DNA of 64,000 nucleotides from positions 13,437,360-13,501,359 of the forward strand of contig NC_081148.1 in NCBI RefSeq assembly GCF_958295425.1. Reading direction: 5' to 3'. Below, piece after piece: positions 46,446 to 61,000 of this stretch. The position numbers and the translations under genes were made by a program. Source of the DNA: Solea solea (taxonomy: Eukaryota; Chordata; Actinopteri; Pleuronectiformes; Soleidae). Below the pieces are notes generated by a model. It was not told where the DNA came from. It did no database searches and saw nothing but the letters and a program-made list of their open reading frames with translations. Position 1 is the stretch's first letter. The number at the start of each line of letters is the position of its first letter.

Positions 46446-49400
46446 GGAGTTTTCCCCCCCCGTGCGACTCCATAGTCCAGACTTACTGTCATCACCCAGC
46501 CATAAAGCAAAGGCCTATTTTCCCCATGTGACCCACACAGACCCTGGAGAGATGATTAACTCAGGTCCCCATTTATTCAGATCAACACACGTCTCACACG
46601 CTCACTCCGTTTCATTAAAGATACTCATTTAAATGTGTTGCTTATTTAATTACCTTAAACTAATAATCAGTGCACTTCTTGTCATCATTTGTTTGTGCCT
46701 TTCATAAAATACAGGACAGTAACAGTAATAGTATAGTAATAATTTGCAATTGCAAAGTAAATCCATGGTAATACTATCATATTATATATAGTTAGTGGGG
46801 GTTTTTTTTCTCTTGATTTGAGACAAAGAAAGTAAACAAATAAAACCTTCTTTTTTTTTTTTGCTGAGAAATAATGATCATTCAAACTCTCATGTCGTGA
46901 CCTTTTCTTACCGTAAAGACGTTCAGGGCTTTGTAGGGTTTGGTAAGATGTATAGACGTTGCCCATAGGTTAATTTTGTTATTTAATGATTAAATGGTTA
47001 AGGAAATCCACACAAGTCTGAACTGTTTATTACAATAATAGCTGCGGTGACAATACAATACAATGACAAGCCTCTTACCGCAAGTCTTAAAGCATTTTTA
47101 TCCAAGGGGAAGGCAAAAGTTTTCGCTCTTTGCGAGGTGAGTAGAGTGCTGCTGGTATAGCTGCATGTGTAGTCTTGCAGGATGACTTCATGCCATCACT
47201 GGGTGTTGTCATAATGCCTGGGTACTGGCAAGCCTAGCGGGCTTTTCAGTATTCTCTGTGACTTACTGTAAGGCCTCAAACAGTCAAGAGATCGACAGAA
47301 GGCCTCCCCTCCCAGGAAGATACCCTTGCTGCAGGGCAGAATTAAACATCATAAATAAACCACTTGGAGGAGCTTCACTTAAGTTGTTCTTTTTTTAGCA
47401 GCGTTTCAGTCTGGCACAGTTATTATCCCACCCCTGAAGTGAATGTGCGCTGCAACTACTTGTCATTAATCATTTCTGTTTTGTCCTCCAAACAAGTTGG
47501 GACACCTCATTGTGCTTGTGTGTGTACTTTAGGTGCTAACAAGAGCAGTTACAGGGAGTTGAGTGACTGCACATCTCCCCAGACGCAGACATGAGCTGTT
47601 GCAGAGTTGAATACTTCACACAGGAATCCTTTGTTTTTTTTTTGTTTTTTTTTTTAATAACAAATTAATCTTTTAATTGACGGCGGTGAACATGTCCTCA
47701 AAACCAGGCTGAATGTGCTCTTTTATTAGGTTTCCAGCATTTTAAGTCAAGAATAATATGCACTTACTTTGGTTTGTGGCAGTTTGGTATTGCTGCTGCT
47801 GAGGTGAGTCATCGTGTGCTTACTTGTTGAGATCAAAGACGAAAGCTACGAGGTGATGTGAGAGGAAAAGGCAACACAACAACAGTTTAAGTATGTGTTC
47901 TTGTAACGAAGAAAGCATGAATCCTTACTTCTGTCACTGGCAACTGAAAAGCTCGGCGTTTTCGACAGATGTTGAACACAACTGCAAAACAATTGTACTT
48001 TCAAATGCACAATTATTATTTTCAATAGAGCTGATCATTTCCAGCCACCATCATCATCATCTTGTAGTTTCCTTTAGTGTACATTATATGTGTGAATATC
48101 ATAAAGTCTATTTTAAATAAAAGCCACGTTGCTTTTATTAGCTTAGTCAAAGCTACAGAATGATATGATATGATAATGCAGTTGCTCCTGCAAAAGCTTT
48201 CCTCGCTGGTGCATTCCAGGACGCCCCCAAAACAGACCCAATTGTTGACTTGCCAGAAACCATCATTTTCAATGCAAGATGCATCATGATCAAAAGTGCA
48301 TTTTTTTGGTCTTGTTTCCTGCACATGAACACAACACTCTGTGATTTAATTTGCTGGATTGTTCTGCAGTTTTATTGCAAGCGATTTACTGCACCAATCA
48401 GTATAACTGACAGAACCAGCAACTTCTATGCACAGAGTGATTACTGTGATCTTTCCCGAGCTCATTTTTAAGTTTCATACTGTTGCTCTTCATTTGCTGC
48501 AATGTGCTGATATAAAATGTTCTGTAAAGTCCAATATCTGACTCACAGTAATCACTCTTCTGGAAATGCCCCTGTCACTTGTGTTTAAACCGCCAGCAAC
48601 TCTTAGCAGTAACTCTTGCTGGATTAGAAGTGTTTCAGATGAGAGAACTTTCTAATCTTCCGTCCCTCCCCTCTGCTCACAGCTCTGCCAAGCAGTCAAT
48701 AAAGTGGCCCAGCCTATCCTGACTATACCCCCGGGTGAGAGTGATCTACTGTGCAGGCTATAGTAAAAATGTTTTTCTGTCCCTCACACTCTCTACTTTC
48801 CTCCCTCGGTGTCCCTCGTCTCCTGTTGTCTGTCTGTTACTATCATTAGCCAGGTACATTTGACTCATACAGGTTGATCATCAAGAGCACTTGGCAGAGG
48901 AGTGTGCGTTAAATGTGGTGCTGCTAGTGTGATGCCTTTCTTTTTTTCTTTTTTTTCTATTAATTGTGTGTTTTTGTCACTAATGGATTGGAACAATTGA
49001 CCAAACGAGACAGCAAGCCCATTCTTGACATCATCAAACTAGGTCTTGATATTGTTTTCAATGAGCTGTAGAAGCTGTCGAAATTAGAGTAACACAATGT
49101 CGGATTTGCTCATGGGTTCCTACCTGCTACCTGATTGTACCTGCTTCAGAGCCTGTGTTATAGCATTTTATACAAATATAATTACATTGTTTAATTTTTC
49201 AAGATATTAGAAACAAAAACAACAACAAAAAAAGGTGATTGTGCTTTAGTTTGCCTAGCTTGTGTTTTCAACTGAGCTTGTATAACCTTTTGCTCATTGT
49301 ATGTGCATTGTTTGAATCACTTGATTTATGAACAATAATCTGACGCACAGCTCAAATGCTCTAGATATAGATTATAAGAAAACTATTTACACTTACTAGT

Positions 49401-52186
49401 CCAACAGTTACAGGACCAGGTTGCCCTCAGGCAAGTGTCCCTCCGATAGTGGAGCGAAAGTGTGATAAAATGTAGTTATAAGTTAAGTCATAGTTCTTTT
49501 AGTGGCGCAGACCCAAAACCAAAAGCCACATAGTGCCAATGCAGGTGATGCAGACCTGCTCAGGCTTTGACAGGGGGCCCCCTCTCCCTGTTGTATGTTC
49601 ATGCACCATCCAATAAATCTTGGAGACTATATTTGAATGTTGAAGATATAAATACTGTAGCTCTTTTTGCCTTGATACATTTGCAAAATTCTTTCTAATA
49701 TCAAAATACACTCTGTACTAGAATCTTGTCAGCAGACCGAGCCCACTTTTCCATTTTCCGTTTATCTCCAGCTGTCACAGGAAAGGAGCTGGGACCTTCT
49801 GCCCTTAGTTACCCTCGAACAAAAGGGCTTCAGACTGGAATCCAAACACCAAAACCAAGATCACATCACACAATGGGAAAATGCACATGCCTGCAACAAC
49901 CCTGCCGAGATTTTCTAAATCACTTGCAGAAGTATGAGTGATGATCCACACTCGTAAACTACACTGTTATCAATTTGTGCAGCTGGTTTGGAGCATCTTG
50001 ACAACACAGGCAGGCGTAAATCACAATGAGAGAGCGAGAGAGAGCGTGTGTTTTGTGGGATCAGTAAAAGTTTCTTTTGCCAGCATCAGCCTTCATGTGG
50101 ATTGGCTCTCCTGTTGGTGTACCAGATCTCTAGGGGCAAAACGGCTGTTTGTCAAATGAGAGACTTCCACTGTGGGTTAACTGGAAACATCGGGGCTGGA
50201 TGGTCAGAGCTACAATAGGCCGAGAGAGGCCGCTTTCTGGGAGACAAAACAAAAACCTTGTGTCCTGGGAGTGAGAGGGTATTTATCGAGGCAGCACAGG
50301 AGGAATATGTGCAGGTTTTATAGGGACGTCTGAAGGGGGCGAGGGTCGAGAAGAGAATCAAGCTTTCCTCCAGTCAGGCTCTTGTTGGTTTAACTTCACT
50401 CAACCCAGCGGTCACTTCTTTTTCAAGATTAAAGATCACGTTTCCATGTTCGCAGGCAGCTTGACCTCTTTGTCTTCATCTACCCAGTAACGTCTTCCTT
50501 CCCTGACCCCTCCCACATGGCCAACAGCCCAGTTTCTGTGATTTTTGAGGCACCAAAATTTCAAGTTCACTTGAAAACACTAGCCGGGGCACTATGAAAC
50601 GTGTTATTGTCCCTTTTGTGTGTCACTGAATGTAGAAATGTTTGCCTTGGGCCTGAAGGAACAATACAGAGGAATGTGAAGTGAGGCCACACCATTACAC
50701 ACACCACTGTCTGCTGGACAGCCCCAGGCAGTGAACACACAAAGAGTCTGCCAACACCTTGCAAAGAAACCGGTGATGGAGCTCTCGTCTAATTGACACA
50801 CAAGAGAACTGGTGAATTTTATTCATCAGTTCGTCCAAAATTTGCATAAGACGTTGGAGAAGTGCAGTGCAGGTGTTAACTGTGGACTCTAAATACACTC
50901 TTATTGGATGTGTGTGATCTCACGGCATGAGGTAATGAGCACGGAAAGGTCAAAGTCAAAGAGACTTTGGAGGAAGTAATTAAATAAACAGAGGTTTTTA
51001 TAGGAACGCTCCAACATAAACCTCTCCATCTCCTCAAAATCAAATCTGCTGCATACAGGTGGCAAATAGTTTTTAGCAGTCTTTTTCAGTTTTCTATAAA
51101 TTCTGTACGGATATTTATTTTCTCTTCAGAAGATTAATAACAGCAACATTGAGTGAAACAAGTGACAGCCATGACATTTGGGAGATATATTAAGTTTTCC
51201 TTAGTATTAATTGCTGTAGCTTAATTTTCCATGCTGCACCGGTAGGCTCTGGTATGTGCAGCGTAGTTACTGACTGCCATTTTGAAGCCTCAACTTTAGT
51301 GTTTTGGCTGGTGCCGTCTCGGTGTTTTTGAACCATACAAAACTGCTCCAAACTTGCCCTGTAACCTCGGTCACTCTCACGTGATTAATCAGTGCCATTC
51401 GATTGTAAACGTACAATTCAACACTCGTTATTCATGATTCAACAGCGTAAAGCTCAACAGATGTTTAATACAACCACTCTCTCTCTCTCTTGTCTCTTTC
51501 AGCAGCTACATATCACTGTGCCAGGGAGACGGCCAGCTACAAACAGGTGTTTCTCCTCATGCATATGAGATCATGGCCTGCGAGAGACAGACTTCACTGC
51601 GTTGACTCGCAAACATGGTGTCTCATCATCCTTCATCCCTGGCTTCCTCCATCTGGACTTCTATGTTACCCATCTTCTATCCATTACACTGTCATTTATC
51701 AATAATAACACTTAACAATGTTGGTCTTTGTGAAACAATCCAAGCACGACGATCTTCACTGCACACACACACGAGCACTGACTCGATCACTGTCATCAGA
51801 TCCGTCAACCAAGTTATTTTCATGTTAGTCACAGAGCCTTTATTACCTCTCCTGCCCTCCCTCAACCTCACTGCCTCACTCTGACAAGCTCTGATTGTCC
51901 CTTAATATTTGGGTGTCTTTAGGTGACTCTGGCGCTAAATTGTTTACCCTGCGCTACTGAGAGGGGAGCTTTCAGCCACCCAGTCAGGTGCTTATCTGAT
52001 GTAATGGACCATTGATCACCTTTTACCCTCCAATGAATTAACTCTCTGTTAGTTCAATAGAGAGCCCAGAACTACCCGAATATATTGTTCCTCCAGGATC
52101 ACCAGACCTCCACTTACTGGTTGTCTCCCGTTTCAGACAGCATCTGTACATAATGCAAGGAGGATCGGGTTCAGCTGCTAATAAAA

Positions 52187-52205
52187 GGGGGGGGGGGGGG
52201 GGGGG
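52187..52205. repeat. G19 homopolymer
   Basis: Nineteen consecutive G. Its length is unreliable in any assembly. It could form a quadruplex. Confidence 0.9.
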
Positions 52206-55200
52206 ATGCTACGTGTGGTTTGAACTGCACTGATGCATGCGCCAGGTTCAGAAGTTTAGCGGTAATAAATTGTGCGTCAGCATTTCGAAGATCACCCCAC
52301 CACATTCACAGAGACACGGTGATGTCAGTTGGAAGCGAACAGAGAGCATGAAACAATGTTGATTGTTCGTAGATAAACTCCGATTTCATAAATCACTCTG
52401 CGTAAGTAATCCCACCAAGCTATCATAAACCTGATGAATGACTTTTCATCTCGGGGCTGTAAATATTTATCCGTTGCGCAAAATCCACATTCCACTATGG
52501 GAGAGTAAACATAAACATTGTCTTGTCTTAGGCCGGCATATATGAAATGAAACAATTGAAATACTAAGTGCCACCATATGGTCAACGGTGGTTTTCAGAG
52601 CCACATTGTTATTTCTGTGATTGGCCCAACAGCTTGGCTCCCGTCAACCCCGTCATCTCCAAACACACTGCATATGTTGCTCCCACTCCCACCAACGCAG
52701 TCCAGCTAAACACAGGAACTTGTTATTTGTCACGACTGTGTCAGAAATGAGCTGATGTGTTGAGGTTGTGGCAAAACATCCACTGAAGGGTTTGCGAGGG
52801 CGGTGGGTGGACGGAGGGTGATCGAGGAGATTCAACAAACGGCTCGCACACCCTTACATGATATACACATCTCTGCAACTCAGTTTATGTTTGCGCTAAC
52901 AACCGCGGGCCTTGAGGGGCATTGAGAGTTTTTCCTGAATATTGAGAGTAAATCTTTTTTTTTTTTTCCTTCTTCCCTCTGATGAGCCACAGCGTTTTCA
53001 TTTCAATAATATGAAAGTCAAATTTGAAACACTGTGACCAATTTATGTAACACAGCTGTGTTGTGTTCAAGCTGCTCAAAGTTTGACGTTGTCCGCTGTG
53101 GTTCTCGCGACTCCATCTGGTAAATAGGATGTGGATTATTTTGTTTCTGCAGCAACAATGACGCATTTAACAGAAAGTCCAAGGAAGAAGATGTCACAGC
53201 ATTAGCCTCGCTCGTTGACAGATGATTGTCTTGTAGTGAAATGTTGCAAGAAATACATCTCTCTAAAAGACAGCACGAAAAAGATGTGCATGTTAATTTG
53301 ATCTTCAGCGGCTGTCGGAGCCCAATGACCAGTGGCGGCTCGTCAAGCGCCATTTTCATGTTTTTAAATTAGCAGGGGGTAATGTTACACAGTTAGTGGG
53401 TAAAATGTATATTTTGCATTAGAAATTTAGAAATCGCAGAAATCTTTGGGCATAGACTCTCATTATAAAGTGTGCAATTTGCTCAAGACCTTGTCTATGT
53501 TTTAAGATGAGCGAGAAATGGAGGTACCAGCTTTGTTCAGAGAAGAGAAGCTGGAGAGAGAAGGAGCTGTGGAGAATACAAAGATATTGCTAAAACAACA
53601 CTGTTTGGGAGAAGAACATTGTGGGGAAAGCTATGAGTGAAAGAGAAAGAGAACGTCTGCTGTTTCCAGCTTCTTAGGTGTGGGTTTTTGCTGGCTTTAT
53701 TGTCATAGCAACCATTTACAGACTGGATCGGGACCTACAGATGGGTCACAGTAGACATTATTCCTGCCTTTTATGTAAGAGATTTTGATTAATTTGTCAA
53801 ACATATTTCTAGAGAAATGTTACATTAGTGCACAGGTTTTGGACTGATGGTTTGACAAGTTGAGCTCAAACAGAATCCTGAGTTTTGAATATGTTTCATT
53901 TAAAGGTAGAAGTTATACTTTTTTGTGGAAAAGCAATATCAGGCAAACACTTTTCCAAGCACATAACCCCTATTTTTTTGTGAACTCTGGAATGGGAGTC
54001 AAGGGGATGTGGCCCCAGCCACATGCTCCCATTTGTGCGATAGGGGGCTCATTAGTCACTGCTCGGTCCATTACTGGTTCCGGACCTAATGGCACCAAAC
54101 TGTCTGCACCCATAGCCTCTAAGAGGGTGGGGGGCTAAACGTCGGTCCCCTGTGCTCCCCTGTGCCTGAGCTGATAGCATCTCGAGCAGCAGCAGTAGTT
54201 AGACCCTGAAACCCAACCACCTCCTCTAAACCCCCTGACTTAATTACGCCATCATTTTACTGTATGCCATAGTGAGGAGACACCAGCCGTGTGGGGAAAG
54301 GGAGGTGGGGGGGGGTGAGCATGCATTTAACTGTGCTTCCAAATGTCCCATTAAAGGATTTCAGCAGCTTTTCTGAGCTATCATTGTTGTTGGCCACAAA
54401 TGTTTGATTCCACAACGGCTCAGCATTCCTGGATATGATGAGCAGTTTTAGATCAATAAGCGTCAGTGAGTAGCACTGCACTTGTTACAATAAAAATTGC
54501 AAAAGTGCCTGATGGCATTCACCCTATAGCAACACAATGGCGTGATCCATATCCTTTCAAGAATGCAAACATAGGTTAATAGATGATCAACTCATCCTTC
54601 ATACTATTGTCACTGGAGTCCATCCAGTTGGCTTTTTACTGAGAGAAACAATGTCTCCAGTGTGTAAGCATTACCACAGCAGCGTTCGGGCAGCAGGGAG
54701 ATAAATGCTTGCATGCACTTACTTTTTTCTTCTTTTTTTTTCATATTGGGCAACATTAAACTAAACACACAACTGACACGGTGCAAGAAGACACATGTGT
54801 TTCCTGCACACGCTGAAGAAAAAAAAATCTTACTCAATAATAAAACTGAGCAGTTATTTTCTCCTTTAACTTTTCTTCAACCTGAAAAGTCACAGACAAC
54901 AAACAACCAAAACCCATAAAGAGGAATGTTAGCAAGCCAGTAGTTACCAATTCTTTAAGACATGCCTTCATACTCAAGCACACAATCCCAATTTATTTAA
55001 AAACGGATTTATTTATTTTTTTAATGCAGCCAAATTATTAACAAAACAGTAAGTTATGCCACAGTAAATGAGCTGGGCTGCTGCTGGACAATCACTGCAG
55101 TAAAGAGCTTTAATAATCATTGCATTCTCTCGTGGAAGGAATGTAACAGGGTCCAAATACACCGCCAAGAATTACACAGCCTCAATCTCCCAATAGCTGT

Positions 55201-55224
55201 GTCTCTCTTTCTTTCCCTTCCCCG

Positions 55225-55260
55225 CTCTCTCTCTCTTTCACACACACACACACACACACA
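55225..55260. repeat. (CT)n and (CA)n microsatellite
   Basis: A short CT run is followed by 11 CA units, directly before the inverted telomere-like repeat copy. Confidence 0.9.
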
Positions 55261-55267
55261 GACAGTC

Positions 55268-55475
55268 TGGTTTTCCATGACTTCAGAGGACATTACTTTG
55301 ACTTACATTCATTTCCTGGAGACTTACCCTAACCTTAACCATAACTACTACTGGCCTTACCCTAACCTTAACCTCAGCCTCATCCTAACCATACAAGATG
55401 TCTTAAAATGTAATCATTTACATTATGGCGACTGCGTAAACAGTTAGGTCCCCACCACATGAGTAATACCTGTAA
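55268..55475 (-). repeat. Dispersed fish repeat with telomere-like runs, inverted copy
   Basis: It carries TTACCCTAACCTTAACCATA twice in variant form, then TTAGGTCCCCACCACATGAG and TAATACCTGT. Reverse-complemented, the right end reads ACAGGTATTACTCATG followed by GGGGACC, matching the left end of the copy at 39893. The two copies are about 15 kb apart and in opposite orientation. Confidence 0.6.
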
Positions 55476-58033
55476 CACACACCGTATATCACAGTATCCT
55501 CTCTCCCTCTTATCACACATCTGAATCCATCAGTCTCAGTCCTCAACTTTGTGGTTGGAGCATGTGTGTGCAGTCAGGTTCCAAGCATGTGTGTGTGTGT
55601 GTGAGTGTGTGTTTGTTTGTTCGTATGCAAACAGCTGGTGTGTATGTTACATTTGCACCATTTAAACACACACATGCTGGTCTCCTTTACTGCTTGCACA
55701 TATTATTTCACAACTTTTCCTGCCCAGGAGCTATAGGAAGACCAACTATCGTCCATCGTAAATCTTCTTGCAGAGCACAACCTAGAGAGTATGCCACACA
55801 AGAACACACACACACACACATGCAAACACGGAGGGTGGGAGGGAAAGGAAGCAAAGAAATGACGTTATACTTCACAATCACATGTTTCAATTGTGAATAT
55901 TAAAGATGTTACCACCTTCTGAAATGACAGAATCCTATTTTATTTTGTATAAAACAAACCCAACCATTAGTACTTCCTTTTCCCATAACAGATAAAGCAT
56001 CATAGCTTATCTCTCCTCATATGAATAAACATCATATCAATCAGAGTGGATGGTATAGTGCCCGTGACTCTTCACCAGGCTAATGGGAAATCAAATCTGG
56101 GGAATGTCTTTAGCTCATTGCTCATCTCGGGGACGCCTGACCAATTAAATGGATTCAATTTATCAGACATGATTCATCCCCAACACAAACTCATATTTAC
56201 CTCCACTGTGATTGATGAGGATCATTATGATAATTCAATTTGGTCTAAATGTGTTTGTGTGACAGCTGTCTTTGTCTTCACAAAGGGTTTCTGTGTCCCC
56301 ATCGGTGACTGTGCACTGTAAAGGCCCGTATGAGTGAGCGAGGTTTTTCTTGTAGGTGGGTATTGTGTACATGTGTGCGCTATTAGTATCATGTGTGCGA
56401 GAGAGACAGAATTCTTTGCAGCGGTTTTGTATGCTTCGTGGGTTTTGGTTTTGGACTAGAGATAGTGACCAAAGGCTCGACACTGGAATTTGTGGTCAGC
56501 TATTTTGTTACACACACAGGTTTTTGGAGCCTTCTCACAGCAAGGCATATGTTTGTATTGTCCAGTGTTTATTTGGTTTCTGTGTTTGAGTATAAAGATA
56601 CCCATGATTAAAATGCAAGGAAGACTGCTCTGAGTAATACATTCCTTTTTGGATGACTTTTGTGTTGGGAAAGATAGTTTAAGCCGTGGAGTCAGTGCTT
56701 ACTGAAGCCTACATTACGTTAATTTTAGCCTGTTTATTTTATTAAAACTGCTCTGGCTGAAGCCTCAAGACCAGAGACAAGCACCCAACACACTAGGGTT
56801 ACGGCACTGCAGTTAAACCACTTTTTCTTCAAACTTTATATAAGCTTGATATATTTTAAATGAAGGTTAAACACACAAATCAGTAAACTGGTCAATTAGA
56901 CACACACACACACACAATGTTTGCATGCACATGTTAAAAGCTCTTATTTATAAAATCCTATATGTATTGAGTGATAGATGTATGTATAATAAAACGTGAT
57001 TCTCAGGGTGTTTTTACTGTTGCATTTCTTACAGGGTCGTTTCCCCAAGGCCATATATAAACCTACGAAGGACTGTTGCCAGAAAGTATAAATCCCGCAG
57101 CTGAGCACTAATTGCATGATTTAAAGCATAGCTGTTGAACACCTCAGAGAGGCCCCACACTGGCTTTGTGTGGACATTAAAAGCCTGCACAGAAAATGAG
57201 CAATAGAAAGTGACGGCGGGGGCATGAAGATGTTAGAGCTGCTGCTATGAGGCCTCGGTGGTAAAGGATAATACCTACCTGATGAGATAAACATCTGACC
57301 AATGCATGTCCTTTCCTTTCTCTGCTCTCCGTCATGTGGATTTCACATTAACTCCCTTCTGGTAAATGTGGTTGTTTTAATCATATAAATGACCTGGAGA
57401 ACATGTGGGAACCAATTCAAAGCCACAGGTGAATTCACCCCATTCATTCATTCACAGTTTATTGGGTTAAAACTGATAAAAACCATTGCCTTCATTGCAT
57501 CAGATCTGCCCTGGGCAAGAGTCTAACTTAAACAAAAACATTAAGTTTATTAAGTAATCATTGACTTATATGCCATTGGTCAGTTTTATTTGGACGCTGA
57601 TGACAGAGGTCAGCAGAGTCATATAGAAAGTTATAATTAGTCATCACAAGCATTTCCCAAAAAAATTATTATTTCATACTAAATGCTCCTATGGCTATAT
57701 TTAGCTTTTGGAGAGTATCCCTAAGTTCTTTGAAAGTACATTACCTTTGTGGAAGGGGTGGGGGGCAAGAATAGGAAATAAAGTCAAATTAAAGAGTTTC
57801 CCATTTTGCGAGCTAAAGCTCTCTGGAGATGCTTCCTTGTCACTCGCTGGGCGTGGAGGACTTCTAAAACTCCTGCAGTCCACCTCACCACACTCATAGT
57901 CATGAGGCCAGGGAAGACCATAAAGCCGTTTTACAAGGTGACATGACATAAAAAGTCAGAGAGAACAGAGCAAGAAGGGGCCAACGTGTAGGAGGGGGGT
58001 ATACTTTTCATTTAGTCACTGTTCATTCCCATC

Positions 58034-58053
58034 GTGTGTGTGTGTGTGTGTGT
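58034..58053. repeat. (TG)n microsatellite
   Basis: Ten TG units. Confidence 0.9.
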
Positions 58054-61000
58054 AGCTGGCATGAAGGGGTGGGCTGGTGAGCCGTTCCCTGTCTGCCATC
58101 ACCCATGTCCACTTAGGCACACTTTGGGCCTCAGTGGGAATGAAGAGGGGATTATAGCTCTGACTGATCCTGGAGGGACACACACTTAACACTACTGTAA
58201 ACAACATGCCCATTTGAGTGCTCTATAACATAGTGGACTTTTGAGGTGAAAGCTGGGGTACACAACCTGACTGCAAACAGAGAATTACGGTGGCGTCAGT
58301 GGAAGTGGCCACAAACTGGCAACACTACAAAGGTATGGTTAACCTAGGTACACTCTCATCATAGTTAAACCAAACCTTCATTTAATAGAGTGGGTCAATG
58401 TTACACCAAATAATTGTTGCTAGATCTGTGAGGGGAAACTCTTGAGTTACCATTATGGTCTGTAAACCAAGAATCATGAGAAGGGTCAAAGAACTGGTAA
58501 AGAGAAGGAATATAAATGTCTTTGAAAATGTGGTTCAAGAGAAAAGGAGTTCTTTGTCCTCATGATTGCTCCAGCTTTGAGGCTTGTGAGATCAATTCCA
58601 AACCCTTAACAAGGCGATATATTGATCAGTCATTGGGTTACGCTACCCAGCCCTGCTGATGTAACTTAGTCTTTTGATTTGCATCATAATCTCTGAAGTG
58701 GTCGTTGCAAGGCCTGGGCTTTTGCTCTTTTGTTTGTTTTCTTTCCTATTTCTATCAAGAGAGCCTCAAGGATTCAACATCATGGCCTTGCTTAGAGGAA
58801 TGGAATAAAACAGAGACTATTCCAGGAGAGGGGAGCACTGGAGATGGGGCTTAGTGATGTTCTTGCGTGACAGAGGTTCATATAAAAAGATTTTGGGCTA
58901 TAATTTGCTTGGCTTGGGACAACTCCAGAAACGGAGAGGAATTTTATTCTTTTGCTGGAGAAGGGGGGATGGGGAGGTATAGGAACCTGCCCACTAAAAC
59001 ACCCAACACAATACGGTTCACATTTGTATCTCTCATACTAAGTGTACCATGAATTATCTTGTTTTCCTAGCCATGTGGCTGAAATGCAGCCATGAGGTCT
59101 ACAGCATATGTATTCAACAGGCTAAATCTGAGTCTATAGCAGTCTGACAGCACATAGTCAATACTGTGTTGATCTGACCTGCTTTCCTGCACTAAAAGTC
59201 CGTATCCAAAAAGAAGTTCAATAGACGTGGGGCGATGACATACAATGAACGTTTGCCACACCGTGTAGTGTGCTAATCATTCCCTCTTGTTGATGACAAG
59301 CAGGACCCAGACCTCCATAGAACATGCACATAACACTGTACATCACTTTTGAAGACAGTGACTCACCATTTATTCATTTCTCTGTCTTTTGATCAACCGT
59401 TGACGCCTCCACCCTAACCCTAACAGCCAAATGCAACGCGAGCTGGTTCCCGACTGCAAGTCAAACATCATTATCATCAAAAGCCATCCAACGCAATCAT
59501 CATCATGCCAGATCATAGTCCCGGATTTGTTGTAGGTGTTAGCAGATAGCTCTGCTAAAGTAGTTGTAAAGTAGGTGTGTTCTGTACTCTTCTGCTCAGT
59601 GTAAGACCACTCTACCACTCTACCATGGGATTGATTTTCAGAGTTACGGCTCCAGGGGCCAAGGAATTTTCAGCAAAGCAGCGATGGTTTATTTTTGCAG
59701 CCCTCTGTGGTGTGTCTCAGCCTAGCCCAAACAACTCAGCCCAGCCTGGCTCTGCGCACTTCATGGAGCAGTTCAGGAAAGGCCCGTCACTCCAGATGGT
59801 AGTTCAGTCCCTGCCAGCGAGGGTCTGAAGGCCTGGCTGCTGGCCTAGAACCACAACCTTTGACAGGCTAAAGCCTTGGACCCTTCCACACCAGTACAAA
59901 GCACCTTTTCAGGGGCCCTCTCTCCTTTGCTCCCCCCCTCTTCATGCACAGCCTGAGCCAGCCACCTTATGGAGCCCGGGAGGGAATATTCATTGTAGAA
60001 ATGAGATTAGGTTCAAACTACGAATTCATATGTTCCCAAGTGGGACATGGAAAACTCCAGACGGACTTGAATCTGTTCATAAACCATATACAAGCAAGAT
60101 TAGACAATTTAGTGATCACAGGATTGCAATGATCCATGACTCAGACAGCAAGTCATTGTAGCAAATTTAACTCACTCAACAATCCAAACTCCTTTCTGGA
60201 AAATCTGAGAGATTGACAAAAGTGTCAAGCCCAGATGAGATAGATGCTAACCTGCGAGTGACCCCACAAACCACAGTGCGTCTAAGTAAATGCCTGCAGC
60301 ACGTCTTTGAACAGTTTGTCTCTCTTTCCCTCTCTGCATGTCTGAACTATCATAGCCGCGGCTCTCAGCCCACACCCATCATTGTCTCTGAAAGAAAAAT
60401 TACCAATCCACAATATTACAAAACTTCACTGTTGGAGGGCTGTGGCAAAAAAAAAAAAAAAGAAACTATAGAACCAAAGGGCTTTGAGGCATAATAAGTG
60501 ATTAAGTCAGCATAATTATACTGTCTTGTCTGGGCAGGACAGAGTTGGCTCTTGTTGTTTCTGTGCAGAGACGCAGGTATGGAGGGATGTCACTCACAGG
60601 ACACGTTTAATGACCTGCTTACAGTAGAGAGAAAGAGAGAAGGTGTTTTCCCAGGGGCTGTCCATATAAAGACAAGTCTAGGTGAATCTGCAAGTTTTTT
60701 TTTTATTTTATTGGCATGTTATCCACATGGCGTTTTGTGAGCCCAGAAACGCTATTTTTTGAAAATGGGTTCCAGAGAGGGAAAATCTCAAAATGCCACC
60801 CTTGTGTCTTCGTGTAGACAACAAAATACACCACTTTGGGAAAACAATGATGTCATAATCCCAACTCTTTGTTGCGCTCGCATTCACTGTTGCTATCTTT
60901 GTCGTTGTCGTCTTTTTCTTCTTGTGTTTTTCACTTTGGTCTTTTTCCTTTTTTTTATCTCCTTCGTCGCCCTGGCTTTCTTCATTCTGTATATATACTT

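Larger units (their letters stand above)
40954..56030. other. Intergenic, no gene seen
   Basis: AT-rich sequence with the duplicated block pair, SINE tail pieces and homopolymers. A 44-bp exon-like segment at 51503-51546 has a pyrimidine tract and CAG before it and GTGTTT after it, but no recognisable coding content. A CpG-richer patch at 41690-41830 has no associated gene. Confidence 0.6.
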
